The notes below the pieces were generated by a model. That model was given only the letters and a program-made list of their open reading frames with translations, made no database searches and was not told the origin of the DNA. The position numbers and the translations under genes were made by a program. 25,000 bases of DNA from Botryococcus braunii (Eukaryota > Chlorophyta > Trebouxiophyceae), in the NCBI GenBank assembly GCA_002005505.1, contig KV908614.1:15138-40137 (forward strand), in the 5' to 3' direction. This document shows, piece after piece, positions 17,087 through 25,000 of this stretch (its first letter is position 1; every line of letters begins with the position of its first letter).

Positions 17087-20000
17087 ATGAAAACTAGAAG
17101 CAGACAAGTGATCATGAAAACGAGAAGTAAGCACACTGCAACGGAGTCTGGATCAGCTGGGTCTGGCTCCTCCATCAGTGCATCACCCAGCCAGCCAGCA
17201 AACTCCACTGCGCAGAGTGGAGAGATGTGCATCGCAATGACGAAAACCGGTGGCGTCGTCACCACGAATGTCAAATGTCCAGTGACTCTGGACAGAGAGG
17301 GAGTGGAATTTCCACTCTGGGATCTGGCATATGTGGCAGCCTGTGGCCTCAAAAGGTGCAAGGCAGCCATTGAAGCTCCAATGCCAGACACAGAGGAGAA
17401 TGCAGCAGCGCTCCTAATGCTGATTGAGAGCGTCCCCAAGGCGTGGGGTGCCAAGCTGGCTGCAATGCAAGTGGCAGCCAATGCCTACCAGTGGGTTCGA
17501 GAGCGTTTTACTGGAGGGGCAGACCAGGAGGTAACAGCACGCTGGCTGGAGCTCCTACACACCAGCATGGGAGAGACAGAAACGTTGGAGGACTACTACA
17601 ACAGGAAGGTGGCACTCTTCCATGCACTCAAGCGAAATGGGCACTCCATCATGGAGAGAGAAGCCAAGCTGGCAATCATCAAGGGCCTGCCAGAGGAAGC
17701 GAAGGAGACTGGGATGTTCTCCTCATCTGCTGGGAAGGATCTGGAGGGACTGTGGGAGATCATCTCCACCACAGCCAAGGGACTGGGCTTCAACGACCAG
17801 GTCCCCAGAGTCACCCCTGTGGCCAGGGCAGCCATCACACCAGCCTACTCCACCACACCAGGGACTGCAAGCCCACAGGAGACCCAAGCTGGAGGCCAGG
17901 GGGGCCAAGCTTCATCGACCAAGGTGGAGGGACGGGACCGGCGTGACAACAGGCGCTGCCGCTACTGCAACAAGCTAGGCCATTTTGAGAGGAACTGCCT
18001 CAAGAAGGAGGCGGACGAGAAGATGCAACAGAACCTGCAGCAAGTCATGGCTGCAATGGCCAATCTGCTTCCGCAATTCCAAAATCAAGCGTCGGCTGCA
18101 GTGGCTCGACCTCCGGAGGGCAGCGGGAACGGCAACAACTTTTTCCCCGGGGGATATCCACCACCCTCTGGTATGTCTGCCATGATTTCTCTGAATGTCT
18201 TAACACCAACACGCGTCATGCCAGAAGCGAGAAGTTTTCTGGTGGACAGTGGAGCCACCATCCACCTAGTCAATGATCTGTCCCTGCTACATTCCCCCAC
18301 CCTGCACAGAAATCACATTCCTTTGCATATGGCTACGTCAGATGCCACGGGACAGATAATTGCAACTGGTTCCCTATGCTTGAGCAGTGCAGAACAGCAA
18401 CCCCTGTGGCTTCACAATGTGCATTGTGTTCCTTCAGCTACAGCTAATCTGATTTCAGTGACAGCTGCTATACGTGATGGGGCTAGTTTTGTGACAGACA
18501 GTGTGGGAAGTTACACTGGTATGCGTGGCGCTCAAAACTGGTCTTGTTCAGTTGCACAGAGAAATGGCCTGTATTTCTTGCAGAAGGTCAGTCCAGTCAG
18601 AAACCCTGTCTCTGTGTTCGTTAACACAGCCAGAGCACCAGTCGCTCATGATTGCAGATTGAGAGCACTGTGGCACAGTAGACTGGGGCACCCAGGGGAG
18701 GTTAATATGAGGCGACTGCAGTCTGAAGATTTGGTCCTGGGCATCCCTGTATCTCTCTCCCCTTGCGCAAACTGTCACTCTTCATGTGAAGCGTGCATTC
18801 AAGGAAAGCACAGTCGTCCCCCTTTTGGAACCAGTTCCAGAGCAGCCACTGAGCCCCTTGAGAGAATTCATTTGGACACAGTTGGCCCCATCTCCCCTAC
18901 AGCTATTACTGGGGAGCGCTTCTTTGTCACGATTGTGGATGAGGCTACGCACTACGTCATAGCCCTGGCAGTAAAAACCAAGGATGCAATCAGCAGTGCA
19001 GTCAGAGACCTCCTGATTTTTTGGCAGAGGCAGTTGAACCGCTCTGTTAAGTGCATTCGTACTGACAGGGGGACAGAATTCCTCAACAGTACATTGAAGG
19101 GTTTCTGTACGCAGGAGGGAATTAAATTTGAGACCTCTGCAGCATACACGCCTCAGCAAAATGGCGTTGCTGAACGGATGAACCGAACAATCAAGGAGAA
19201 GGCCAGAACACTCATGTTGCATGCAGCTGCCAAACAGTCACTCTGGAAGGAAGCAGTGGAGACAGCCTGCATCCTGTACAATATGGGACCTGTGACTGGA
19301 CGTGACAAGACGCCTTATGAAGCCTTCCATGGGGTAAAGCCCGATGTATCCCTGCTCAGGACTTTTGGCTGTCTAGCACATGTGCACATACCTGATCACC
19401 AAAGGGGAGTGTTTGAGTCTAAGACCTCCCCTGGTCTCTTCACAGGGTATTCCAGTGTGTCAAAGGCATATAGAATTTATATGGGAAACGGGATTTGGAA
19501 AGAAAGCAGAGATGTTACTTTTCTGGAGCACTTAAGGGGCGCAGACAGAGTGGGGCTTAGCACCATGTCTCCTGTGAGTCCAAATGCAGTCCAGCAGCCC
19601 TTTGCCTTGCCTTTTGTACAACAGGAGGGCCAGCAGTCCTTGGGTCAGTTGTCTTTTTGGGACTCAGATGATCCTGAGCCTCTCTGCAACCGAGAGGTCA
19701 ACGTGCAGCAGTCCGGACCTGACTCCCCCTGTGCAACCACCCCCTGTGCAACTACCCCATGTGCAATCAACCCCTGTGAGAATTCTGAGACTTCAAGTGT
19801 CAACGTGGACGGGGAGCCCACTTCCTCGGAGCTGAGCCATACGCAGTCCGGCCACAGCTGGTCCGTACTCGGACACATGGAGAACCTGGCGCGAGGAGGC
19901 GAGGAGACCAAGTCACACATGCAACGTTTGAATAATGTGCAAGAATGTGTTCGAATGGAAGTTGGGGCCATGGGTGTCCGAGGGCAAGACGGGCTGACCC

Positions 20001-22231
20001 GGCAGCAACGGTATGATCAGAGAGTAGCAGCACGTGAGACTGCAGCTGAGGTCACTGTGGAACATGATGGAGATGTGAGTGATGGAGAGAATAGGAGAAT
20101 GTCAGAGGCCATTTGCCCAGGGGAAGCAACGGAAGCTCAGCCTAATGGACAGGACTTGGCCAGGCTGGAGGGCATGTCTGATCATGTAAGCGCTGAGAGT
20201 GAGGCAAGAGAGGTCAGTTTGGAGATTTCCAATCAGACACTTGATGGACAAAGGGAGTCTTCAGATGGCCAGGCTCTGCGTGCTTGTGAGGGACACACTG
20301 GGGAGTCACAGGTGTGTTGTGAGAGTACAAGCGTGGATGAGAGAGACACCACTGCAGGGTGTCGCACAGTGCCAGATTATGCTGCGCCTTTAAGTGATGA
20401 GTGCATTTGGGACATGATGAGTGATGTAAGACCCAGATTGAGTGGAGCAGCATGTGAATCCTCCAAGGAGAGAAAGCTGCAGACACCTCCAGAGTGGGAG
20501 AGAGTCAGAGAGGTGTGTAACGCAGTAACCTCGAGCGAAAGAGTAGTGGAAGCACGTGCGTGTGAGCCTAGAGAGGATAGCCATGTTGTGCATGATCACA
20601 ATCTGAATCCTGCAAAGGGTAAGATACCTGGGGTGAGGTGGTCCAAGGTGCCAATCCCTGGAAACCTCAGGGAGGCGCAAAGATCCCCTCAGTGGGAATT
20701 CTGGCGCCAGGCAATGCAAGAGGAGCAAGATTCTCTTGATGCGCACGAGGTGATGGAGTACGTTGAGAGACCCAGGGGACACAAGGTGATCCCTGTGCAT
20801 TGGATCTTCTCTGTGAAGACTGATGCACATGGGAACGTGTTGAGATTTAAGGCTCGGCTTGTAGCCCAGGGCTGTAGACAGATTCCTGGAGTTGATGTAG
20901 ATGAGGTCTTTGCACCCACCAGTAGCTATGGGTCCAGGAGGACTTTGCTAGCAACTGCTGCAGCAAAGAACATGGAAATTCACCAGGTGGATATAAAGAC
21001 CGCCTTTTTGAATGGTGAATTAGAGGAGGAGGTGTATGTGACACAGCCTCCTGGGTTTGATAATGGCAACCCCAACATTGTGTGCAGACTGCGTAAGGCC
21101 CTTTATGGCCTGAAGCAGGCTCCCAGGGCTTGGCACAAGACCCTGAATGAGAAGCTGCTGAGTATGGGATATGAAGTGTGTAAGAGCGATGCGGGAGTTT
21201 ACATAAAGAGACACGAGGATGGGGAGCTGTCATACATGCTTGTGTATGTTGATGATCTTTTGATTGTGGCAATGGGTGCGGAAGAGATAGAATGGGTGAA
21301 AAAGGAGCTGTTGGCAAGCTTCAAGATTCATGACCTTGGTGAAGTCAAGGACTTCTTGGGCTGCCAGATCCTGAGAGATAGAGAGAATCGGTGCTTATCA
21401 CTGAGCTGCGTGCCTAAGATTGATGCACTGTGTGAGAAGTTTGGGGTGAGTGCTGAGTCACGTACAGTCGATACTCCCATGAGTAAAGACTTTGTGATGT
21501 CTGGGATGCCGCAGGTTACAGTGGGTGAGACCAGCTTTGGGTCTGGGACTCCACTGCCTCCCGGGCATAGATATTGTGAGCTTGTTGGGTCTCTGTTGTA
21601 TATTGCTAATACAACTCGACCTGATATAGCTCAGGCTGTGGGTGTTCTGTCCCGTTACCGGAACGCTCCCACCACTGCCCACATGAATGAGGGCTTGAGG
21701 GTATTGAGGTATCTTCAGTCTACTCGAGAGTGTGTCTTAGTGCTGGGAGGGAAAGGGCCTGTGTTAGAAGGTCATGTTGATGCAGATTATGCTGGCGATA
21801 TTGACAGCAGGCATTCTACCTCGGGATATGTGCTATCAGTGTTTGGCAGTGCTGTGGTCTGGGGTAGTAAGAAGCAACACTCAGTTGCTACCTCCACTGT
21901 GGAAGCAGAATTCATGGCAACCAGTCTGGCTATTAAGGAGCTTAACTGGCTGCGTGGGTTCATGGAGGAAATCGGAACTCCTCCTTGGTCAGTGAAGCTA
22001 TACTGTGACAATCAGGGGTGCATTGCTAACCTGAAAAACCCACTGTATAGCAAGTATACTAAGCACATTGCAGTGTGCTTCCACTTTGCACGTGAAGCTA
22101 TTGCAAAGGGGCAGGTTACACTCTGCTATGTGGAGTCTGCAAGGAACAAGGCAGACATGCTGACAAAGCCTCTCGCTCGCCCTGCCTTCCAGATGCACAG
22201 GCGAGGGTTTGGACTTGTGAAGATGACATAG
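17087..22231 (+). CDS. gag-pol polyprotein of element C (1714 aa): Gag, protease, integrase, RT, RNase H
   Basis: The first ATG of the open frame is at 17087; a short in-frame duplication gives a second ATG at 17111 (both read MKTRS). Gag ends with a CCHC knuckle (C291-RYC-NKLGH-FERN-C304). The protease motif is VDSGAT (Asp387). The HHCC finger (LWHSRLGHPG ... CANC ... CEAC) precedes the integrase core with Asp597, Asp660 and Glu696 (spacing 62 and 35). A long linker includes a 15-bp repeat encoding TPCAT-like units (19727-19780). RT begins near EAQRSPQWEFWRQAM and has the active site YVDD at 1387-1390 (nt 21245-21256). RNase H has HVDADYAGD, STVEAEFMA and CDNQGC, and the tail ADMLTKPLAR is typical of copia. 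It ends TAG. No stop or frameshift: likely functional by sequence. Length exceeds the about 1400 aa of Drosophila copia, mostly through the linker. Confidence 0.97.
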   Translation: MKTRSRQVIMKTRSKHTATESGSAGSGSSISASPSQPANSTAQSGEMCIAMTKTGGVVTTNVKCPVTLDREGVEFPLWDLAYVAACGLKRCKAAIEAPMPDTEENAAALLMLIESVPKAWGAKLAAMQVAANAYQWVRERFTGGADQEVTARWLELLHTSMGETETLEDYYNRKVALFHALKRNGHSIMEREAKLAIIKGLPEEAKETGMFSSSAGKDLEGLWEIISTTAKGLGFNDQVPRVTPVARAAITPAYSTTPGTASPQETQAGGQGGQASSTKVEGRDRRDNRRCRYCNKLGHFERNCLKKEADEKMQQNLQQVMAAMANLLPQFQNQASAAVARPPEGSGNGNNFFPGGYPPPSGMSAMISLNVLTPTRVMPEARSFLVDSGATIHLVNDLSLLHSPTLHRNHIPLHMATSDATGQIIATGSLCLSSAEQQPLWLHNVHCVPSATANLISVTAAIRDGASFVTDSVGSYTGMRGAQNWSCSVAQRNGLYFLQKVSPVRNPVSVFVNTARAPVAHDCRLRALWHSRLGHPGEVNMRRLQSEDLVLGIPVSLSPCANCHSSCEACIQGKHSRPPFGTSSRAATEPLERIHLDTVGPISPTAITGERFFVTIVDEATHYVIALAVKTKDAISSAVRDLLIFWQRQLNRSVKCIRTDRGTEFLNSTLKGFCTQEGIKFETSAAYTPQQNGVAERMNRTIKEKARTLMLHAAAKQSLWKEAVETACILYNMGPVTGRDKTPYEAFHGVKPDVSLLRTFGCLAHVHIPDHQRGVFESKTSPGLFTGYSSVSKAYRIYMGNGIWKESRDVTFLEHLRGADRVGLSTMSPVSPNAVQQPFALPFVQQEGQQSLGQLSFWDSDDPEPLCNREVNVQQSGPDSPCATTPCATTPCAINPCENSETSSVNVDGEPTSSELSHTQSGHSWSVLGHMENLARGGEETKSHMQRLNNVQECVRMEVGAMGVRGQDGLTRQQRYDQRVAARETAAEVTVEHDGDVSDGENRRMSEAICPGEATEAQPNGQDLARLEGMSDHVSAESEAREVSLEISNQTLDGQRESSDGQALRACEGHTGESQVCCESTSVDERDTTAGCRTVPDYAAPLSDECIWDMMSDVRPRLSGAACESSKERKLQTPPEWERVREVCNAVTSSERVVEARACEPREDSHVVHDHNLNPAKGKIPGVRWSKVPIPGNLREAQRSPQWEFWRQAMQEEQDSLDAHEVMEYVERPRGHKVIPVHWIFSVKTDAHGNVLRFKARLVAQGCRQIPGVDVDEVFAPTSSYGSRRTLLATAAAKNMEIHQVDIKTAFLNGELEEEVYVTQPPGFDNGNPNIVCRLRKALYGLKQAPRAWHKTLNEKLLSMGYEVCKSDAGVYIKRHEDGELSYMLVYVDDLLIVAMGAEEIEWVKKELLASFKIHDLGEVKDFLGCQILRDRENRCLSLSCVPKIDALCEKFGVSAESRTVDTPMSKDFVMSGMPQVTVGETSFGSGTPLPPGHRYCELVGSLLYIANTTRPDIAQAVGVLSRYRNAPTTAHMNEGLRVLRYLQSTRECVLVLGGKGPVLEGHVDADYAGDIDSRHSTSGYVLSVFGSAVVWGSKKQHSVATSTVEAEFMATSLAIKELNWLRGFMEEIGTPPWSVKLYCDNQGCIANLKNPLYSKYTKHIAVCFHFAREAIAKGQVTLCYVESARNKADMLTKPLARPAFQMHRRGFGLVKMT

Positions 22232-22247
22232 GTGACAGGGTGCTGTC

Positions 22248-22256
22248 AAGGGGAAG
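22248..22256 (+). other. Polypurine tract of element C
   Basis: AAGGGGAAG lies directly before the 3' LTR. Copia elements prime plus-strand DNA synthesis here. Element B has the same nine bases in the same place. Confidence 0.85.
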
Positions 22257-23135
22257 TGTTGAATGAATTGGTCAATACTGTACTTAGTGACATCCCCTGT
22301 CACATGCCATCAACAGCAGTGTAAACTATAGCCTTTATAGCCCTTTATGAACGGTATAGATCATACTCGTACCTCAATGACATAACACGTGACTTGTACG
22401 ATATGCGTTCTCAATAGACATTACGTATGGTAGTACTTTAGGATCCCTGCAGTCCGAGCCATCCCTGGGCAGCCCAGGAACGGCTCGGTACTTGTCCGAA
22501 GCATGTTGGTATCCTTGACCAACCTCTACTGTTGGAGAGTGCTGTGTGCTGTTCCTGGAAACGTTGTAGCGTGGACGGTTTTTCCCACAGGCTACGAACT
22601 GACGCTGCCGTCGTGCCATCACTGCAGGTGTGTTTAGGATTCTCAAAGTCGTTCCAGATACGATTGTGCTCAAACATTCAGACCAGTTAGATATTAATGC
22701 TGTGTGCATTGATGAGAGTGCATGACGAGAGCGCACTGAATGTTTGACCTCATTGAGACTTATGTTGACGTCCACCGTTGTGGCGGTAAGATAGTTTCAC
22801 TGTACAAACATCACAAAGAGACCTTGCTGAGTTACTGATGAACTATTATTGTATTCTAGTGACGTAAAGTAGACATCGCAAGGCCTCTTTGGTGCTGAAC
22901 TCTGCTATCAGGCAAGGCGTAGTGTTACGTGGTCTTTAGCAAGAGTGAGAGCAGTTAACATCATTTGTAAGACTTGTCCGAAGCATGTTGGTATCCTTGA
23001 CCAACCTCTACTGTTGGAGAGTGCTGTGTGCTGTTCCTGGAAACGTTGTAGCGTGGACGGTTTTTCCCACAGGCTACGAACTGACGCTGCCGTCGTGCCA
23101 TCACTGCAGGTGACGCCGCAAGCAGAAATGCTTGA
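22257..23135 (+). repeat. 3' LTR of element C (879 bp)
   Basis: Same length as the 5' LTR and no difference found by eye. It ends CTTGA and is followed at once by the ATGTC target duplication and the resumed RT codons of B. Confidence 0.96.
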
Positions 23136-23140
23136 ATGTC
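23136..23140 (+). repeat. Target site duplication of element C (ATGTC), right copy
   Basis: Identical to 15895-15899 and directly after the 3' LTR. Confidence 0.95.
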
Positions 23141-24331
23141 ACACAACCTCCTGGGTTTGAGAATGGGGATGGGAACACTGTGTGTCGCTTGAAGAAGGCT
23201 TTGTATGGCCTGAAGCAAGCTCCAAGGGCATGGCATAAGACCCTTAATGAGAAGCTACATACCATGGGGTATGAGGTGTGCAAGAGTGATGCTGGGGTCT
23301 ATGTGAAATGTTCTGTGGATGGAGGGAAATCCTTTGTGCTGATATATGTTGATGATCTATTGATAGTTTCAAAGGGCATGAGTGAGATTGAGAGGGTGAA
23401 AGGGTTGCTGAAGCAGGAGTTCACCATCCATGATCTTGGAGAGGTGAAAGATTTCTTGGGCTGTCAAGTAATGAGAGATAGAGAGAAAGGGTTGATTTCT
23501 TTGAGTTGCATCCCAAAGATTGATGCCCTAGTTGAGAAATTTGGGCTGGATCTGGAGTCTGTGGGGCCTGACACCCCTATGACTAAGGATTTTGTGGCCA
23601 CACAGCGACCTATGTCTAAGGACAACAGTGCCAGCATTGGAGCTGGGAGTCCCTTACCTCCAGGTCACAGATATTGTGAAGTGGTTGGGTCACTGTTGTA
23701 CATTGCCAACACCACAAGGCCTGATATTTCCCAGGCTGTGGGAGTGCTTTCCAGGTATAGGATTACTCCCACCACTGCTCATTGGAATGAAGCCATCAGA
23801 GTGTTGAAATATCTGATGGCTACCAGGGATCTTGTGTTAGTACTTGGAGGGAAGGACACAGAGCTGGAGGGCTTTGTGGATGCAGATTATGGTGGTGATC
23901 AGGATCACAGGTTCTCCACTACCGGTTACGTAATTCGTGTGTTTGGAGGAGCAGTAGTTTGGGGAAGCAAAAAGCAGTCTGCAGTGGCCACATCCACTGT
24001 AGAGGCTGAGTTTATGGCGGCAAGTGCAGCTGTCAAAGAGGCAAATTGGATGAAGGGATTCCTGGAAGAAATTGGGACTTCTCCGTGGATTGTGAAGATC
24101 CACTGTGATAATCAGGGATGCATCAATCATCTCAGAAATCCAGTGTTCTCTAAGCATACCAAGCACATCGCAATCAGCTTCCATTTTGCACGGGAAGCTA
24201 TTGCATTGGGTCAGGTGGATGTGAAATACGTTCCTTCTGCAAGGAATGTAGCAGATATATTCACGAAGCCTTTGACAAGGCAGGTGTTTCAGGGACATCG
24301 TGATGCTCTAGGGTTGGCCAAGTTTTTGTGA
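23136..24331 (+). pseudogene. gag-pol of element B, 3' part: RT with YVDD and RNase H
   Basis: The RT reading frame of B resumes after the target duplication with TQPPGFENG and runs to TGA at 24329-24331. It contains KKALYGLKQAPRAWHKTL, the active-site YVDD (23345-23356), LGEVKDFLGCQ, and RNase H with FVDADYGGD, STVEAEFMA and CDNQGC, ending with DIFTKPLTRQ. Allowing for one copy of the 5-bp duplication, the frame is continuous with the part ending at 15899. The open frame could begin at ATG 23132, but that ATG overlaps the end of the C LTR and is an accident of the insertion. Without its N-terminal half it is not expected to work. No other lesion is visible. Confidence 0.95.
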
Positions 24332-24349
24332 GGAAAAGGCAAGGGGAAG
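24332..24349 (+). other. Polypurine tract of element B
   Basis: A purine run with a single C (GGAAAAGGCAAGGGGAAG) starts at the base after the gag-pol stop and ends at the 3' LTR. The last nine bases equal the tract of C. Confidence 0.87.
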
Positions 24350-25000
24350 TGTTATAATAGTGACAGAACATTTTGGTGCCTTTCCCTCAGAAGAGTAATA
24401 GTGTCCAGATCATCGTCAATTACCAGAGAGAGCAGTTAGTAGAATGAGTAATCAGTGGCAGAACCCAGGAGTTCTGCCAGAACCAATCTAGACCAATTGC
24501 ACGTTAATAAGAAAGGATTAGGTAATCGGACACGGTTTGCTCGAAAGGCTATATGCTCCTGGCTCGAAGGATTGAGGCACTTGATTGGGACATCAAAAGC
24601 ACTTCGGGTGTTTGCTACTTTACTGTTGCCAGTCAAGTCTCTTCACTCACAGACGACACTGCTTGTTTCTCTACGCACAACAAGAGTGTCGCCGGGCTTA
24701 ACACCCTCGTGCCGGGACATGCAGGTAAACTGCTGTCAAGACATCATATGAACATTAACAATGGTTTAGGAAGGGTCTAGATAAGGTACAATAGAAAGGT
24801 GTAATTGCTTAGCTCATCGGACATTGGTAATGCAGACTATCAGTAACGTTGTTGATAGGATAGTTCGAGTTGCCGAGTGACAAGAGAGAGCAATAAACAT
24901 TGTAAGACTTGATTGGGACATCAAAAGCACTTCGGGTGTTTGCTACTTTACTGTTGCCAGTCAAGTCTCTTCACTCACAGACGACACTGCTTGTTTCTCT
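24350..25000 (+). repeat. 3' LTR of element B, first 651 of about 728 bp
   Basis: It begins TGTTATAATAG and matches the 5' LTR without gaps to the window end, with two substitutions (24404 and 24898). The last 77 bp and the flanking target duplication lie beyond the window. Confidence 0.95.

Larger units (their letters stand above)
15900..23135 (+). mobile_element. Element C: complete, apparently intact Ty1/copia retrotransposon (7236 bp)
   Basis: It has two 879-bp LTRs with a constant offset of 6357 bp and no difference seen by eye, a primer site, a single uninterrupted gag-pol frame, a polypurine tract and a perfect 5-bp target duplication. It has its own LTR sequence and diverged polyprotein and lacks the extra ORF, so it belongs to a different family from A and B. 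All parts needed for autonomous retrotransposition are visible. Confidence 0.97.
10516..25000 (+). mobile_element. Element B: Ty1/copia LTR retrotransposon, split by element C, 3' LTR cut by window end
   Basis: Order: 5' LTR (10516-11243), primer site, extra ORF, gag-pol part 1 (11838-15899), nested element C (15900-23135), gag-pol part 2 (23136-24331), polypurine tract, 3' LTR from 24350 to the edge. The two LTRs align without gaps over the 651 bp available, with differences at 10570/24404 (G/T) and 11064/24898 (T/C) only. The base pairs before the 5' LTR are GGCTG; the matching target duplication lies outside the window. Confidence 0.95.

Noticed and set aside
22257..23135. env-like third ORF in element C
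   Set aside because: Gag-pol ends 25 bp before the 3' LTR, leaving no room for an envelope gene.
23132..24331. Independent 399-codon RT/RNase H gene
   Set aside because: Its ATG overlaps the LTR end of C; the segment is the continuation of B's gag-pol, shown by the target duplication and frame.

Overview
The window is eukaryotic, repeat-dominated DNA. Single-frame Ty1/copia Gag-Pol polyproteins, long terminal repeats (LTRs), a Helitron Rep/helicase remnant, a long (CA)n tract and one possible spliced exon all exclude a prokaryote. The Helitron protein resembles the type common in animals (Q-x-R-G-x-P-H-x-H followed by WVKDSPKF). All three copia elements carry a primer site (GGTTATGGGCCCA) matching the anticodon arm of initiator tRNA-Met, as in Drosophila copia. 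I infer an animal, perhaps aquatic; the species cannot be named from the sequence.

Layout. Positions 1-3217 are non-element flank: a diverged ~110-bp tandem repeat, a (CA)n microsatellite, an inverted repeat, a CpG-rich block, a 132-bp tandem duplication, one candidate 141-bp host exon and an ATAAC microsatellite. Positions 3218-8672 hold copia element A on the minus strand: one LTR, an extra ORF before gag, and a decayed gag-pol truncated in reverse transcriptase. Positions 8673-10515 are a fragment of a Helitron Rep/helicase gene. From 10516 to the window end runs copia element B on the plus strand, same family as A: 5' LTR, extra ORF, gag-pol, 3' LTR cut by the window edge. Element C (15900-23135) sits inside the reverse transcriptase of B. 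It is a complete copia element of another family with two LTRs that look identical, a 5-bp target duplication (ATGTC) and an uninterrupted polyprotein.

Order of events read from the nesting: the Helitron is oldest. A entered it and decayed. B entered at the codons for the helicase Walker A loop (LTRs differ at 2 of 651 comparable sites). C then split B (no LTR difference seen). A and B point away from each other, so their LTRs form an inverted pair around the Helitron fragment.

Most interesting signals: (1) a conserved extra ORF of about 150-175 codons between primer site and gag in A and B, with no family I recognise; (2) a 141-147-bp module present twice in every LTR of both families, starting ACTTG and ending GCAGG, with the intervening segment bounded by GT and AG; (3) an unusually long cysteine-rich integrase-RT linker with short motifs shared between the two families; (4) the half-tRNA-type primer site in all three elements.
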